Below, in pieces: positions 1-7,924 of a DNA stretch of 64,000 bases. The notes beneath the pieces were generated by a model. The model had not been told where the DNA came from. It searched no databases and saw only the letters and a list, made by a program, of their open reading frames with translations. Position 1 is the stretch's first letter. Each line of letters opens with the position of its first letter. The stretch covers positions 3,229,501 to 3,293,500 of the forward strand of contig NZ_CP077095.1 of the NCBI RefSeq assembly GCF_014268885.2, read 5' to 3'. The position numbers and the translations under genes are program-made. Origin of the DNA: Pseudomonas xantholysinigenes (GTDB lineage Bacteria; Pseudomonadota; Gammaproteobacteria; Pseudomonadales; Pseudomonadaceae).

Positions 1-24
1 CGAAAAGACCGAGGTTCACGAACC

Positions 25-1377
25 ATGTTCGGACTGGCTACCGATACTTTCCTGTTGCTCGACGCACTGGTCACCATCGTCGGGCTCATCCTGCTGATCA
101 CCCATTTCAAGGTCCACCCCTTCGTCGCCCTGACCCTGGCCGCGGGCTTTCTCGGCCTGACCTCCGGCATGCCGGTGGCCAAGGTGATGAAGTCGTTCCA
201 GGACGGCTTCGGCGGCGTGCTCGGCTTCGTCGGCATCGTCCTGGCCCTGGGCACCATGCTCGGCAAGCTGATGGCCGACTCCGGCGGCGCCGACCAGATC
301 GCGCAGACATTGATCCGCGCCTTCGGCAAGCAGAAGGTGCACTGGGCAATGATGTTCGCCGCTTTCCTGGTGGGCATCCCGCTGTTCTTCGAGATCGGCT
401 TCGTGCTGCTGATCCCGCTGGTGTTCATCGTCGCCCGCCGCTCCGGCGTGTCGCTGGTGAAGATCGGCATCCCGCTGCTGGCCGGCCTGTCCGTGGTCCA
501 CGGCCTGGTGCCGCCGCACCCGGGCCCGTTGCTGGCGATCGGCATCTTCCACGCCGATATCGGCAAGACCATCTTCTATGGCCTGCTGGTGGCCCTGCCC
601 ACTGCGATTATCGCCGGCCCCTTGTTCGGTAACTTCATCTCGCGCTACATCCCGGGCAACCCGTCCCAGGAGCTGATGGACCAGATCGCCCGCGAGTCGG
701 ACCAGCAGAACCTGCCGAGCTTCAGCGTGACCCTGATCACCGTGCTGCTGCCGGTGGCGCTGATGCTGCTCAAGACCTTCGCCGACGTGGTACTGCCCGC
801 CGAGCACATCGTGCGCCAGTGGATGGACCTGATCGGCCACCCGATCACCGCCCTGCTCGCTGCCCTGCTGCTGGCCTTCTACACCTTCGGTTCGGCGCGC
901 GGCTTCAACCGCCAGCAGATCATGAAGATGCTCGACCAGAGCCTGGCGCCCACCGCGGCCATCGTGCTGATCGTCGGCGCCGGCGGCGGCTTCAAGCAGA
1001 TGCTGGTGGACACCGGTGTCGGCAACGTGATCGGGCAGATGGCGGTGCAGGCCGAAATCTCGCCGATCCTGCTGGCCTGGCTGGTGGCAGCGGTGATCCG
1101 CATCGCCACCGGTTCGGCGACCGTGGCCACCATCACCGGCGCGGGTATCGTCGCCCCGGTGATCGACCTGGTCCCCGGCGTGAACCGTGAACTGCTGGTG
1201 CTGGCCACCGGCGCCGGTTCGCTGATCCTGTCCCACGTCAACGACGCCGGGTTCTGGCTGGTCAAGCAATACTTCAACATGACCGTGGCTGAGACTTTCA
1301 AGACCTGGAGCATGATGGAAACCATCCTCTCGGTGGTCGGCATCATCTTCATCATGTTGCTGTCGATGGTGGTGTGA
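25..1377 (+). CDS. gntT: Gluconate permease, GntP family
   Basis: A 450-residue, very hydrophobic protein with about 12 or more membrane segments. It has the GntP-family features: the VPPHPGPLLAIG stretch near residue 162 and the late segment with SHVNDAGFWLVKQYF. It should import gluconate by proton symport across the inner membrane. The start at 25 follows a GAGG-type ribosome site, and the gene lies so close to the window edge that it may be the last gene of a gnu-type operon. Related P. putida genomes place a D-gluconate transporter next to the same two-component genes, which supports the call. Other GntP members carry idonate or related sugar acids, so the exact substrate is inferred. 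Confidence 0.88.
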   Translation: MFGLATDTFLLLDALVTIVGLILLITHFKVHPFVALTLAAGFLGLTSGMPVAKVMKSFQDGFGGVLGFVGIVLALGTMLGKLMADSGGADQIAQTLIRAFGKQKVHWAMMFAAFLVGIPLFFEIGFVLLIPLVFIVARRSGVSLVKIGIPLLAGLSVVHGLVPPHPGPLLAIGIFHADIGKTIFYGLLVALPTAIIAGPLFGNFISRYIPGNPSQELMDQIARESDQQNLPSFSVTLITVLLPVALMLLKTFADVVLPAEHIVRQWMDLIGHPITALLAALLLAFYTFGSARGFNRQQIMKMLDQSLAPTAAIVLIVGAGGGFKQMLVDTGVGNVIGQMAVQAEISPILLAWLVAAVIRIATGSATVATITGAGIVAPVIDLVPGVNRELLVLATGAGSLILSHVNDAGFWLVKQYFNMTVAETFKTWSMMETILSVVGIIFIMLLSMVV

Positions 1378-1433
1378 CCGTCGGTCGCCATGATGGCACC
1401 TTGCTGACGGGCCACAGGCCCAAGTGAGACAGA

Positions 1434-1460
1434 GGCCCTGCGCAGGCAGGGCCGCTTTCT
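1434..1460 (+). terminator. Probable rho-independent terminator after the gluconate permease
   Basis: An 8-bp perfect stem, GGCCCTGC/GCAGGGCC, with a 4-base loop at 1434-1453, followed by GCTTTCT. It lies 57 bases after the permease stop and before the next gene. The T-run is short, so efficiency is uncertain. Confidence 0.5.
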
Positions 1461-1482
1461 CCGTCGCAAAGGAGCCTGCCCC

Positions 1483-1782
1483 ATGAAACACGCCTTCCTC
1501 CTCGCCGCCCTGCTCGCCTCGCCCCTGGCCTTGGCCGTCGGCACTGGCGCCACCTACCCAGACGATCCGCACAATCCGGCGCCACAGCCGGGGGTCGATA
1601 GCACCCTCAATCCAATCGAGAAGCCCATGCCGCGCGATACCGACCCGCGGATCAAGGGCAATGACCCGGAAAGTCCGCCGGCCGAGCAGAACGATGATCG
1701 CGACCTGCCGGGGATGGACGGCAGCGGTTCGGAGGGGATGGGGCGTGGTGGCGATGGGGCAGGCAGCACGGGCAAGCCTTAA
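1483..1782 (+). CDS. Small secreted protein of unknown function
   Basis: A 99-residue product beginning with a clear signal peptide (MKHAFLLAALLASPLALA, cleavage near residue 18). The rest is rich in Pro, Asp, Gly and Glu with no predicted globular core, so the mature protein is probably disordered and acidic. The start has a good AAAGGAG site. It sits alone between the gluconate permease and a convergent response regulator, behind a likely terminator. No function is recognised. Confidence 0.7.
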   Translation: MKHAFLLAALLASPLALAVGTGATYPDDPHNPAPQPGVDSTLNPIEKPMPRDTDPRIKGNDPESPPAEQNDDRDLPGMDGSGSEGMGRGGDGAGSTGKP

Positions 1783-1800
1783 CCCCTTTTACGCCCTCCT

Positions 1801-1915
1801 GTAGGAGCGGCCTTGCGCCGCGAAAGGGCCGTCCAGCGGCCCCAGCGACCTTCGCGGCAAAGCTAAACATGTGGGGCCGCTGTGCGGCCCTTTCGCGGCA
1901 CAAGGCCGCTCCTAC
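1801..1915. repeat. Inverted pair of REP-like palindromes
   Basis: Two near-identical 30-base arms at 1801-1830 and 1886-1915 lie in inverted orientation. Each contains the GTAGGAGCGGCC...CGCGAA core typical of Pseudomonas REP elements. The pair fills the gap between two convergent genes and could act as a bidirectional transcription boundary. Confidence 0.8.
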
Positions 1916-1934
1916 AGGGGGCGCGCTGGACTGG

Positions 1935-3362
1935 TCACCACTGGCGCTTGTCCGGTCGACTCAGCCCGAGTTTCTCGATCTTGTAGCGCAGCATGTCCCG
2001 CGAAAGGCCCAGCAATCGGGCCGACTTGGTGACATTCCAGTCGGTGCGGTCCAGCGTCCGGCAGACCATGTCGCGCTCCATGTCCGGCAAGCTGCCAGTC
2101 GCCTCCGGTTCATGGCGGTGCGCCTCGTACACCGCCATCGGCGCAGGCTGTAGCATCGGCTCGTCGACCAGGGTCATGCACAGGTTCAGCTGGTGCGCGC
2201 CGATTACCTCACTGGGCGCCAGCAGCACGGTCTGCTCGAGCATGTTACGCAGCTCGCGCACATTGCCTGGCCAACTGTAGCCAAGCATCAGCGCCTCGGC
2301 CTCGGCGGAGAACCGCAGGTTCGGTTTGCCATAGCGGCGCCCGTGGTGGGCCAGGAAATGCCGCGCCAGGCGCAGGATGTCCTGGCCACGGGCATACAGG
2401 CGCGGCACTTTCAAGGCGATGATGCGCAGGCGGAAGAACAGGTCACGACGGAACTTGCCCTGTTGCACCATCTGCTCCAGGTTGCAGTTGGTGGCACTGA
2501 TCACCCGCAAGTCGACCTTGCGTTCCTTGACCGCGCCAATACGGCGGATAGTGCGATCCTCCAGCAACTTGAGCAGCTTGGCCTGCAGCACCAGGTCCAT
2601 TTCGCCGATCTCGTCGAGGAACAAGGTGCCACCATCGGCTGCTTCGACCAGGCCCACGCGACGCTCCTTGGCATCGGTGAAGGCGCCTTTTTCATGGCCG
2701 AACAACTCGGCCTCCAGCAAGTTGGCCGGGATCGACGCGCAGTTGAACTCGATGAACGGCCCCTTGGCCCGACTACCGTCGAAGTGCAGGGCCCGGGCTA
2801 CCAGCTCCTTGCCGGTGCCGGTCTCGCCTTCGACCAGTACCGGCGGCAGATCACCACTGGTCATGCGCTGCTCGGCGGCAAGCAACTGGCGCAGGGTGTG
2901 CTTGAGTTCGAGCATCGCCGGCGACTCGCCGATCAACGCTTGCAGGCCCGACCTCTGTGCCTCGCGCTCCTGGTAGAACGACAGCGTACGCTCCATGCGC
3001 TCGGTGGCCAGGGCCTTGTCCAGCATCAGCTTCAGCTCGGCCAGCACCACCGGTTTGGTCAGGTAGTGAAAAGCGCCCTCCTTCATGGCCAGCACGGCGT
3101 CTTCGACGTTGCCATAGCCGGTCATCATGATCACCTTCAGCTCCGGGGCCTGGGCCACCAGGGCGCGCAGCAGGTCGTGGCCACTCATGCCCGGCAGCGA
3201 GTTGTCGGTCAGCACCGCATCAGGCTGGACGCGCTTGATTTGCTCCAGCGCCAGCTCGGCGCTGTGGCACACCATGACCTCGAAGCCCTTGAGGCTCAGG
3301 TAGGTACGAATATTCTCGGCAAGGATTTCATCATCCTCGACCACCAGGATGCTGTGTTCCAT
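1935..3362 (-). CDS. Sigma-54-dependent response regulator (NtrC/DctD type)
   Basis: A 475-residue activator with three parts. The receiver domain (1-120) has the acidic pair ED at 10-11, phosphorylatable Asp53 in LTDNS and Lys103 in TKP. The AAA+ domain has Walker A GETGTGKE at 179-186 and Walker B GGTLFLDE at 244-251. The C-terminal Fis-type helix-turn-helix covers the last 45 residues. The sigma-54 contact loop reads GAFTDA at 226-231 instead of GAFTGA, a known natural variant. The gene overlaps the upstream kinase gene by 32 bases, so they are co-transcribed. Next to a gluconate permease, control of carbon-acid uptake is possible but unproven. No target promoter was identified in the window. 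Confidence 0.9.
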   Translation of the reverse strand: MEHSILVVEDDEILAENIRTYLSLKGFEVMVCHSAELALEQIKRVQPDAVLTDNSLPGMSGHDLLRALVAQAPELKVIMMTGYGNVEDAVLAMKEGAFHYLTKPVVLAELKLMLDKALATERMERTLSFYQEREAQRSGLQALIGESPAMLELKHTLRQLLAAEQRMTSGDLPPVLVEGETGTGKELVARALHFDGSRAKGPFIEFNCASIPANLLEAELFGHEKGAFTDAKERRVGLVEAADGGTLFLDEIGEMDLVLQAKLLKLLEDRTIRRIGAVKERKVDLRVISATNCNLEQMVQQGKFRRDLFFRLRIIALKVPRLYARGQDILRLARHFLAHHGRRYGKPNLRFSAEAEALMLGYSWPGNVRELRNMLEQTVLLAPSEVIGAHQLNLCMTLVDEPMLQPAPMAVYEAHRHEPEATGSLPDMERDMVCRTLDRTDWNVTKSARLLGLSRDMLRYKIEKLGLSRPDKRQW

Positions 3363-4824
3363 GGTCCCCTCCCGCTGCGATATTGAAAGTCAGACTGACG
3401 CGGGTTCCTTCCTCTTCGCGACTGGTCAGTTCGACCGCGCCGCCAAAGCGTTCCATGATTCGTTTAACCAGGGCCAGGCCAACACCGAGTCCACCCTGCT
3501 TGGTGGTGAAGAACGGCTTGAACACCATGCGTCGCTGCTGCTCGCTCATGCCCTTGCCGGTATCGCTCAGTTGCAGTTGCACCTGCTGGCTCTCCAGCTG
3601 GCGTACTTCGGCACGCAGCTCGCCGCCCTTGGGCATGGCTTCCAGGGCATTGGCGAACAGGCTGTTGAGGATCTGCGTCAGTTGCAGTGGCTGGCTGGCC
3701 ACCCACTGCGCCACTGGACCGTCGAAGCTGAAACGCACTTGGTTGCGCTCGATCTGCAGGGCGAAGGTCTGCCGGGTGTCCTCCAGGGCGGCCACCAGGT
3801 CCACCGCCTCGGGCTCGTCGCTGGTCGGGCGCAGCGACACCAGCAGGTCGCGGACCCAGCGCGACATGCGGTCGACCTGGGTAATGATGTCGCCGATGTT
3901 CTTCTGCGCCGCCGGGCTGGCGATGTCTTGCGCCAGCTCGGCGCTGGAGCGGATATTGGCCAGCGGATTGCGCAAGCTGTGGGCGACCGCCGAGGACATC
4001 TCGCCCAGGGCCACGTAGGTTTCGCTGGCCACCAGCCGGTCCTGCTGATGGCGCAGCAGGCTGGCGGCACGGCGCACGATCCAGAACAAGCCAAAGTAGA
4101 TCAATGCACCGCCCACCAGGGTCGAGGCCCAGATCAGCACATAGCCCCGGTGGATGCGCCGCACCAGGTCCTGGGGCTCCTTGTAGATCTCGACCATGCT
4201 CAGCACCTGCTCGCCCTGGCTGTCGAACAGCGGGATGTAGTTCTCGATGAACAGGTGCCGGGGTTCACGCTGGAACTTCTGCTCCTCACGGTCCTCGTCG
4301 GCCTTGTGGTAGCTGGCCGACACCGACTTGCGCGAGCGGAAGGCCTGCTCGAGGTCGTCATCCTCCTCGATACGCTGACCTATCAGGTGTGGGTTAGTCG
4401 ACCACACCACCGTGCGATCCCGGGCATAGACATTGGCCAGCAGGGTGTCGGGCAAGTGTTCGACATGATCGAGAAACTCCACGCGGGTGGCTTCGGCCAG
4501 TTGCGGGGTGAACTGCAGGTGCTGCTGGTCCAGGCGTGGGTCGAGCAGCTCGCCCATGGTCACCCCCGGCGGCAACTGCGAATGGCGTACCTCGGCCTGG
4601 GCCATGGCCTGGATGAACTGGGCGGTGAGCATGGCATCGCGCTCGACGCTGTCGCGCACCACGAAGCGCGTCGATACGTAACCCAGGCCACCGGCCACTG
4701 CCGCGATGATCAGCAGGCTGACCAGCGAGAACCAACGCAGCAGATTGAACTCGTGCAACGGCACGGCCAGGCCGCTGGCGGCTGGGGTGGTCTTGTCGGA
4801 GGCTTGGTGTTCGAGCGTCTGCAT
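3331..4824 (-). CDS. Membrane sensor histidine kinase, partner of the adjacent sigma-54 regulator
   Basis: A 497-residue kinase. One membrane segment lies near 33-51 and a second near 229-250, enclosing a sensor region of about 180 residues that should be periplasmic. The DHp helix has phospho-acceptor His282 in AHSLRNPL. The ATPase domain has DTGKGM and GLGVGLALVK. The 32-base overlap with the response regulator gene makes the two a cognate pair. It closely resembles the next kinase gene along its whole length, including the motifs GELLDPR, FIENYIPLFD and MVEIYKEP, so the two arose by duplication. The ligand is unknown. Confidence 0.9.
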   Translation of the reverse strand: MQTLEHQASDKTTPAASGLAVPLHEFNLLRWFSLVSLLIIAAVAGGLGYVSTRFVVRDSVERDAMLTAQFIQAMAQAEVRHSQLPPGVTMGELLDPRLDQQHLQFTPQLAEATRVEFLDHVEHLPDTLLANVYARDRTVVWSTNPHLIGQRIEEDDDLEQAFRSRKSVSASYHKADEDREEQKFQREPRHLFIENYIPLFDSQGEQVLSMVEIYKEPQDLVRRIHRGYVLIWASTLVGGALIYFGLFWIVRRAASLLRHQQDRLVASETYVALGEMSSAVAHSLRNPLANIRSSAELAQDIASPAAQKNIGDIITQVDRMSRWVRDLLVSLRPTSDEPEAVDLVAALEDTRQTFALQIERNQVRFSFDGPVAQWVASQPLQLTQILNSLFANALEAMPKGGELRAEVRQLESQQVQLQLSDTGKGMSEQQRRMVFKPFFTTKQGGLGVGLALVKRIMERFGGAVELTSREEEGTRVSLTFNIAAGGDHGTQHPGGRG

Positions 4825-4924
4825 CGCGTCGTTCCCGCCTGGAAGCCGGTGAAAAACACCGGCACGCCGTCGCTACCCGAGGTAGCAAATGTATGGCAGA
4901 GGATCATGACGGAAGTCACAACCT

Positions 4925-5116
4925 ATCGGCCTTGATGAGGTATAGCAAAAAGCTGGCCAGCACGAACAAAAAAACAAAAAAACATTTTACAACAACAAGT
5001 TAAATTAGCTTCCTAATGTCAATTAGCGAAAAATTCCCCACAAACGGGTAAAACCACCAAAAAATATTAAAAACCAATTTTTTCAACAACTTGCACGATA
5101 AATTAGATAAAAAGCT
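4925..5116. other. AT-rich spacer between the two sensor kinase genes, probable promoter region
   Basis: About 190 bases sharply richer in A and T than anything nearby, with long A-tracts and two copies of AATTAGC on the plus strand. It lies upstream of the kinase-regulator pair (minus strand) and downstream of the second kinase. It contains a TTGACA hexamer on the minus strand but no well-spaced -10 box could be chosen. Such tracts often bind H-NS-like MvaT/TurA proteins in Pseudomonas; that is inference. Confidence 0.5.
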
Positions 5117-6565
5117 TTATATCTTGGCCACCCTGAAACTCAACGAAACCCGGGTCCCCACCCCTGCACGACTACTCAGTCTCACCGAGCCTCCGAAGCG
5201 CTCCATGATTCGCTTGACCAGTACCAGCCCAACCCCAAGGCCGCCCTGCTTGGTGGTGAAGAATGGCCGGAAAGCCAGGCGCTGCTGCTGCTCGCTCATG
5301 CCCTTGCCGGTGTCCGACACACGCAAGGTCAAGCCCCGCCGGTCATGCCGCACCACCTCGATCCGCAGTTCGCCGCCCGGCTCCATCGACTCCAACGCGT
5401 TGGCGATCAGGCTGCTGAAGATCTGCCCCAGTAACGCGGGGTGCCCCAGCACCTGCACCCGCGGCACCTCGGCCACGGACAGGCGGAACCCGCCACGGGT
5501 AAGCGTCGCGGCAAATGCCTGCAAGCTGTCGTCCAGCACCTGGGCCACATCCACGGGCTGTGCTTCGTCATTGAGCGGACGCAACGACTGCAGCAGCTCG
5601 CGCACCCACTGCGACATGCGGTCGACCTGGTTGATGATGTCGTTGATGTTCTTCTGCGCCGGCCCTTCGTCGAATGCCTGGGCCAACTCGGCGCTGGAAC
5701 GAATGCTGGCCAGGGGATTGCGCAAGCTGTGGGCCACCGCCGAGGACACTTCACCCAGGGCCACGAAGGTCTCGCTACCGATCAGACGCCTCTGTTGCAC
5801 CGCCATCACCCGCGCGGCCCGGCGCATGATGCCGTACAGCCCGATATAGACCAGCCCCGCCCCCACCGCGATGGCCAGCCAGATCAGCATCAAGCCATGC
5901 TCGATGCGCACGATCAGGTCGTGGGGCTCCTTGTAGATCTCGACCATGGCCGTGACATTCTCGCCATCGGCATCGAACAGCGGGATGTAGTTCTCGATGA
6001 ACAACTGCTCGGGTGGGGTGACGAACTTCTGCTCGCTGCGCGCCTGTTCGAAGTCATGGTAGCTGGCCGACACCCGCATCTTGTATTCGAAGGCCCGGTC
6101 GAGGTCGTCGTCCGACTCGATCAGGTGGCCGATCAGGGCGGGGTTGCTCGACCAGATCACCGTGCGGTCCGGGGCGTAGATATTGGCCAAGAGCATGTCC
6201 GGCAGGTGGGCGATGTGGTCGAGGAACTCGCCGCGGGCCTTGCGCCGGGCCTCGGGGTCGACATCCGGCATGCCATGGTCGGTGCGCGGATCGAGCAGTT
6301 CACCCATGGTGCGCACATTAGGGATCGACACATGACGCACCTCGGCATCGGCGATGGAGGTGATGAACTGGGCTGTGAGCAGCGCGTCGCGCTCGACGCT
6401 CTCGTGGATGATGAAGCGGCTGGAGATCAGGCCCAGGCCCACTGCCACCGAGACGATGATCGCCAGGCTGACCCAGGCGTACCAGCGCAGCAGGTTGAAC
6501 GGCCTGGGCGCCGCGCTGGGATCGGCGGCGGGCACGGCGGTATCGGGACGAGGGGCGAGGTCCAT
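5117..6565 (-). CDS. Second, paralogous sensor histidine kinase without its own regulator
   Basis: A 482-residue kinase with membrane segments near 28-48 and 225-246. It has a large sensor region that should be periplasmic, acceptor His279 in AHSLRNPL, and intact ATPase motifs (DTGKGM, GLGVGLVLVK). It is similar to the neighbouring kinase end to end. The N-terminal tail and part of the sensor region diverge most (for example the insert with GMPDVDPEARRK). No response regulator gene follows it; the nearest is the one shared with its paralog. It may report a second signal to the same regulator. The start at 6565 gives the membrane segment the usual short cytoplasmic lead. Confidence 0.88.
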   Translation of the reverse strand: MDLAPRPDTAVPAADPSAAPRPFNLLRWYAWVSLAIIVSVAVGLGLISSRFIIHESVERDALLTAQFITSIADAEVRHVSIPNVRTMGELLDPRTDHGMPDVDPEARRKARGEFLDHIAHLPDMLLANIYAPDRTVIWSSNPALIGHLIESDDDLDRAFEYKMRVSASYHDFEQARSEQKFVTPPEQLFIENYIPLFDADGENVTAMVEIYKEPHDLIVRIEHGLMLIWLAIAVGAGLVYIGLYGIMRRAARVMAVQQRRLIGSETFVALGEVSSAVAHSLRNPLASIRSSAELAQAFDEGPAQKNINDIINQVDRMSQWVRELLQSLRPLNDEAQPVDVAQVLDDSLQAFAATLTRGGFRLSVAEVPRVQVLGHPALLGQIFSSLIANALESMEPGGELRIEVVRHDRRGLTLRVSDTGKGMSEQQQRLAFRPFFTTKQGGLGVGLVLVKRIMERFGGSVRLSSRAGVGTRVSLSFRVAKI

Positions 6566-6691
6566 GGCGGGCTCCGCGGCTGGGCACCTCTACAGGTTAT
6601 AGCCCAGAGTCGGGGAGTCCATGGGGCCCCGGGCGGCTAATGGTCGTGTTGGCGCCACCCGGCCGCTCAAGGCTGGCATCGAACACCCTGA

Positions 6692-7300
6692 TCACAACGG
6701 CGAATCCTCGGCCAGCCCGCGCAGCAGTCGATACTCGCGCAACACCGTCGGTACATAGCGCTGGGTCTCGGCGAACGGCGGCACTACCCGTCCCCGACTC
6801 AACACCGCATCCGGCCCGGCATTGTAGGCGGCCACCGCCAGGGTGATGTCGTTGTCGAACAAGGTCAACATACGCTTGAGATAGCGGGCACCGCCGCGCA
6901 CATTGGCCTCGGGGTCGAGCACATCCTTGACGCCCATCTCCTTCGCCGTGTCCGGCATCAGTTGCATCAGCCCGGCCGCGCCCTTGGCCGAACGCGCCTT
7001 GGGGTTGTAGCCGGACTCGGCCTTGATCAGCGCATGCAACAGCGCCTGCGGCACATCGCTGGCCAACGCGGCGGCAGCCACCACGTCGGCATAGGGCCGC
7101 CCGGTGACCAGTTGCGCATTGGCCGGCGCGCCGGCGCTGCCGGCCTCGCTGATTACCCGATCATAGTGCCGTCCTGGCCGATGCACATTGGACAGCACAA
7201 AGCCGCCCTTGCCGTCGCTGGAGATGTACACATCGGCCGGGGCGTCCAGCGCCACCAGCCCCGCCACCAGCCCGGTCAATCCCAGGATCAGTCCACGCAT
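6692..7300 (-). CDS. Periplasmic lytic transglycosylase (SLT domain)
   Basis: A 202-residue protein when started at the ATG at 7300, which has a strong GGGAGG site and gives a signal peptide (MRGLILGLTGLVAGLVALDA). Upstream in-frame codons are not supported. The SLT fold is shown by ALIKAESGYNPKARSAKGAAGLMQLMPDTA, where the Glu of KAESG is the expected catalytic acid, and by AVAAYNAGP near the end. It would cleave peptidoglycan glycan strands. It is divergent from a pseudopilin/GspF pair, and such enzymes often open the wall for secretion machines, so a link is plausible. Confidence 0.85.
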   Translation of the reverse strand: MRGLILGLTGLVAGLVALDAPADVYISSDGKGGFVLSNVHRPGRHYDRVISEAGSAGAPANAQLVTGRPYADVVAAAALASDVPQALLHALIKAESGYNPKARSAKGAAGLMQLMPDTAKEMGVKDVLDPEANVRGGARYLKRMLTLFDNDITLAVAAYNAGPDAVLSRGRVVPPFAETQRYVPTVLREYRLLRGLAEDSPL

Positions 7301-7487
7301 GTCGGTCGCCTCCCCGCCGTGTGGCCCCACTATTGGGGAAAATGCCCCGCGAAGCCGGGCTTTGCAGCGGTGACGCAAGCTGCGTGCCGCTTGCCATCGT
7401 GCTTCGTGCAAGGGCCCGAGGCAGACGTGCACGGCTGTTGCATGGCAGCCGATGCAGCATGCCCGCCCCTGCAACGGAGGATTCACC

Positions 7488-7913
7488 ATGCGCCGCAACA
7501 ACACTCTGCAACGTGGCTTCACCCTGCTCGAACTGTTGGTGGTGCTGGTGGTGCTCGGCCTGCTGGCCGGCATCGTCGCGCCCAAGTACTTCAGCCAGTT
7601 GGGTCGTTCCGAGGCCAAGGTGGCGCGGGCGCAGATCGAGGGCCTGGGCAAGGCCCTGGACCTGTACCGCCTGGAAGTCGGCCATTACCCCAGCAGCGAG
7701 CAAGGCCTGCAGGCGCTGGTGGCCGCGCCCAGCGGCGAAGCACGCTGGTCCGGCCCCTACCTGCAGAAGGCCGTGCCCCAGGACCCGTGGGGTCGCCCCT
7801 ACATCTACAAGCAACCCGGCGAAAATGGCGGCGAATACGACCTGCTGTCCATGGGCAAGGACGGCCAGCCCGGCGGTGACGGGGAGAATGCCGAGATCAC
7901 CAGCTGGCAATGA
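7488..7913 (+). CDS. gspG: Type II secretion major pseudopilin GspG
   Basis: A 141-residue pseudopilin. After a short basic leader comes RGFTLLELLVVLVVLGLLAG, the prepilin-peptidase site followed by the hydrophobic stalk, with Glu at position +5. The C-terminal half has the GspG signature YPSSEQGLQAL and DPWGRPYIY and the Asp-rich calcium-binding end. The start at 7488 has a CGGAGG site. gspF follows immediately. The other type II genes (D, E, H-M) are missing nearby, so it must use parts encoded elsewhere or belong to a reduced system. Confidence 0.9.
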   Translation: MRRNNTLQRGFTLLELLVVLVVLGLLAGIVAPKYFSQLGRSEAKVARAQIEGLGKALDLYRLEVGHYPSSEQGLQALVAAPSGEARWSGPYLQKAVPQDPWGRPYIYKQPGENGGEYDLLSMGKDGQPGGDGENAEITSWQ

Positions 7914-7924
7914 GGAGCCCGGCC

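Noticed and set aside
4846..4862. CCGGTG/CACCGG hairpin in the kinase leader as a riboswitch or attenuator
   Set aside because: A 6-bp stem with a 5-base A-loop is too small to support either; no leader peptide or aptamer pattern was visible.
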